A stretch of 6,363 nt of DNA from an uncultured delta proteobacterium (GTDB lineage Bacteria; RBG-13-61-14; DRUE01). The DNA lies in NCBI GenBank assembly GCA_903897985.1, contig CAIUDS010000613.1, positions 1 to 6,363 of the forward strand, given 5' to 3'. Below, in pieces: positions 4,697-6,363 of this stretch (position 1 is its first letter; each line of letters begins with the position of its first letter). Below the pieces are notes generated by a model. That model did no database searches and was not told where the DNA came from. It saw nothing but the letters and a program-made list of their open reading frames with translations. The translations under genes and the position numbers were made by a program.

Positions 4697-6363
4697 ACGA
4701 TTGCTCCACAATAGCGATTTCCTCTTGGGTTAGTCCATAAAGCTCATATACCAGCCGGTCAATCTGGTCATCCGTTGCCTTGAGCTCGCGCTCTAGACGG
4801 GTTTGTTCATCCGGAGTCTTGGCCTGGGATAGGCGCTTATTCAATTTCAGCATCTGGTCAACTAAGGAAACAATCTGGTCGTGCCGAGATTTTTCGAAAG
4901 GGTTGGAGAAATTAAATTTATAAATTGGTAATTGTTCAACATGCCTTAGCTTGACTTCTGCCAAAGCCTCTCCCTTTTCTGGATTTATCTGGACATAGCA
5001 AAAATCCATCAATTGGGAATTCATTACTGCTAGGATATAACGCAGATTGACATCAGCTTTTGAAGGAAGAATTATATGCAAATTATTGCGCGCGACAAAT
5101 CCTTTTCCAATGATTGTGGCTATTATCGAGTCCCCCGTCTGCCTAACCATGATCTTTTCTGAAGCTTCAAAAATAGAGGGATCTCTTGGTGCCGCTAACC
5201 AAGGGCCGTATTTTATATAATAGTTCTTGCTCCATAAAAGCCTATATTTTTGTATAAATGTGCCCCTTAATAAGGGCATCCATTTCTTAGAATCAGATGG
5301 CATTTTATCTGATACATAGGGATGATTTTGAGCTATTTCTTTTGTTTGCGGAGGATTACCTTTTCCTACCTCGAATGGCTTCACTCCGTTAAAGACTTTA
5401 CAGTATTCGGATAAGGGCAGAGAAGACTGCACTATCTTTTTATATAATTTCTTAGCTTCTTGCGAGGCAATGATATTGATGGGTGAGCCATCTTTGGGAA
5501 TGTACTCGCCAGAAAGAACCTGGTGACTAGAAATTTTACCAGACCATCTAATATCTATCTTGACTTCACAATTGTCATCAAATGGGGCTTTTTTAAAAAT
5601 AAGCACTTGGGTATCAACTGTAGCCTTAAAAACCTTCTCGGGGAGAGTTAATATTCTTTCCCATTTAAAAGCGTTGGTCACGTATTTCCTTATATTCTGG
5701 AAAGTAATGCTCAACATCCAAGTATTGGAAACGATCACTCCAAGAAGCCCATTGGTTTTCAACAAAGAGGAATATTTTTCAAGAAATAGCAAGTACAGGT
5801 CTTTCTGATAATCTTGATTTAAATATCTTTTAGAGAAATAATCCTTTTCGATGTCCGGAATCATGTACCCGTAGGGGGGATTGCCGATAACGATATCGAA
5901 ACCGCCCTTTTCAAAAATATCCCAAAAGTTCCTTTTCCAATCAAAGGCATTGATTTTGTATCGAGTTTCATCATCGAAAAAGCTCATCTGCTGATCTTTA
6001 TAAAAGTCATTGCCGATCAGAGAATTTCCGCATTTAATATTGCTCTCCAGATCGGGCAAGGCGGGCTCGCCGAAGAGGTTCATTTGGATAAGCGATTCTT
6101 TAGTTTCGTTTTCTAGGATTTTAAGGAGCAGGCTCAGCTTGGTCACTTCCACGGCCTGGGAATCTATATCCACGCCGAAGATGTTGTTTAGCAGGATGCG
6201 CTTTTTTTCCTTGGTCTTGAGCACCATCTGTCCATCCGGCCATTTTTCCATTTCTTTGCGCCACTTATCCGGATCATGCTTTGAATACCAGTCCAAGTGG
6301 TGATCGAGCAGTTCTTGGAAGGCTCCGACCAGGAAGGATCCAGACCCGCAGGCGGGATCCAGG
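4686..6363 (-). CDS. N6-adenine DNA methyltransferase, Eco57I/TaqI type (5' end missing)
   Basis: This enzyme should transfer a methyl group from S-adenosylmethionine to adenine within a DNA recognition site. The frame is open to the right edge, so at least the N-terminus is missing; 558 residues are visible. The SAM-binding motif I, DPACGSGSF, is at 6333-6359, followed by an acidic motif II region, IFGVDIDSQAVEVTKLSL, at about 6129-6182. The catalytic motif IV, NPPY in GFDIVIGNPPYGYM, is at 5871-5882. The long AT-rich region from about 4900 to 5800 should contain the target-recognition domain (ARNNLHIILP, LRYILAVMNSQLMDFCY), as in TaqI-like C-terminal specificity domains. The helical end, with IDRLVYELYGLTQEEIAIVE, is typical of this family. 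Larger family members (type IIG) carry an N-terminal nuclease; whether this one does lies outside the window. A TTG at 6296 is not the start, because motif I lies upstream of it. Its stop overlaps the nuclease-like gene. Confidence 0.9.
   Translation of the reverse strand, partial: LDPACGSGSFLVGAFQELLDHHLDWYSKHDPDKWRKEMEKWPDGQMVLKTKEKKRILLNNIFGVDIDSQAVEVTKLSLLLKILENETKESLIQMNLFGEPALPDLESNIKCGNSLIGNDFYKDQQMSFFDDETRYKINAFDWKRNFWDIFEKGGFDIVIGNPPYGYMIPDIEKDYFSKRYLNQDYQKDLYLLFLEKYSSLLKTNGLLGVIVSNTWMLSITFQNIRKYVTNAFKWERILTLPEKVFKATVDTQVLIFKKAPFDDNCEVKIDIRWSGKISSHQVLSGEYIPKDGSPINIIASQEAKKLYKKIVQSSLPLSEYCKVFNGVKPFEVGKGNPPQTKEIAQNHPYVSDKMPSDSKKWMPLLRGTFIQKYRLLWSKNYYIKYGPWLAAPRDPSIFEASEKIMVRQTGDSIIATIIGKGFVARNNLHIILPSKADVNLRYILAVMNSQLMDFCYVQINPEKGEALAEVKLRHVEQLPIYKFNFSNPFEKSRHDQIVSLVDQMLKLNKRLSQAKTPDEQTRLERELKATDDQIDRLVYELYGLTQEEIAIVEQSYAK
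4704..4707 (-). promoter_or_regulatory. Ribosome binding site of the nuclease-like gene
   Basis: On the minus strand GGAG lies 7 bases before the ATG at 4696, inside the end of the methyltransferase gene. With the 11-base gene overlap this suggests translational coupling of the two proteins. Confidence 0.6.

Noticed and set aside
6294..6296. TTG as start of the methyltransferase
   Set aside because: The frame continues upstream with DPACGSGSF, the essential SAM-binding motif, so the gene runs off the right edge.

Overview
The window holds parts of three gene neighbourhoods from what looks like a GC-rich bacterial chromosome. One hand-counted 60-base stretch of the chaperone gene is about 67% GC. 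A signal-peptide protein, dispersed palindromic repeats of a kind common in deltaproteobacteria and several uncultured phyla, and a short Hsp70 paired with a J-domain/TPR protein fit a Gram-negative lineage of that sort. The sequence alone does not fix the phylum.

Left part (1-2705, all + strand): the 3' end of a gene I do not recognise, then a 121-base gap with a strong hairpin and a repeated motif. A plausible promoter follows, and then a two-gene chaperone operon. Its first gene encodes a DnaK-type Hsp70 of 532 residues with an intact ATPase and beta substrate-binding domain but almost no alpha-helical lid. Sixteen bases later comes a 176-residue protein with an HPD-containing J-domain and one clear TPR. 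The two are probably a dedicated Hsp70/co-chaperone pair rather than the housekeeping DnaK/DnaJ.

Middle (2706-3838): a 347-base gap filled by a cluster of palindromic repeats in both orientations, then one gene for a small exported protein of unknown function. After it lies a roughly 100-base convergent gap with a 9-base tandem repeat.

Right part (3839-6363, all - strand): a two-gene restriction-modification-like unit. The upstream gene, cut by the right edge, is an N6-adenine/Eco57I-TaqI-type DNA methyltransferase with its SAM-binding and NPPY motifs visible. Its 3' end overlaps by 11 bases the start of a 285-residue protein with a PD-(D/E)XK-like nuclease signature. This unit is clearly more AT-rich than the left half, most strongly in the middle of the methyltransferase gene, which suggests horizontal transfer and possibly exchange of the DNA-recognition region. 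The methyltransferase/nuclease pair and the lidless Hsp70/J-TPR pair are the two most interesting items.
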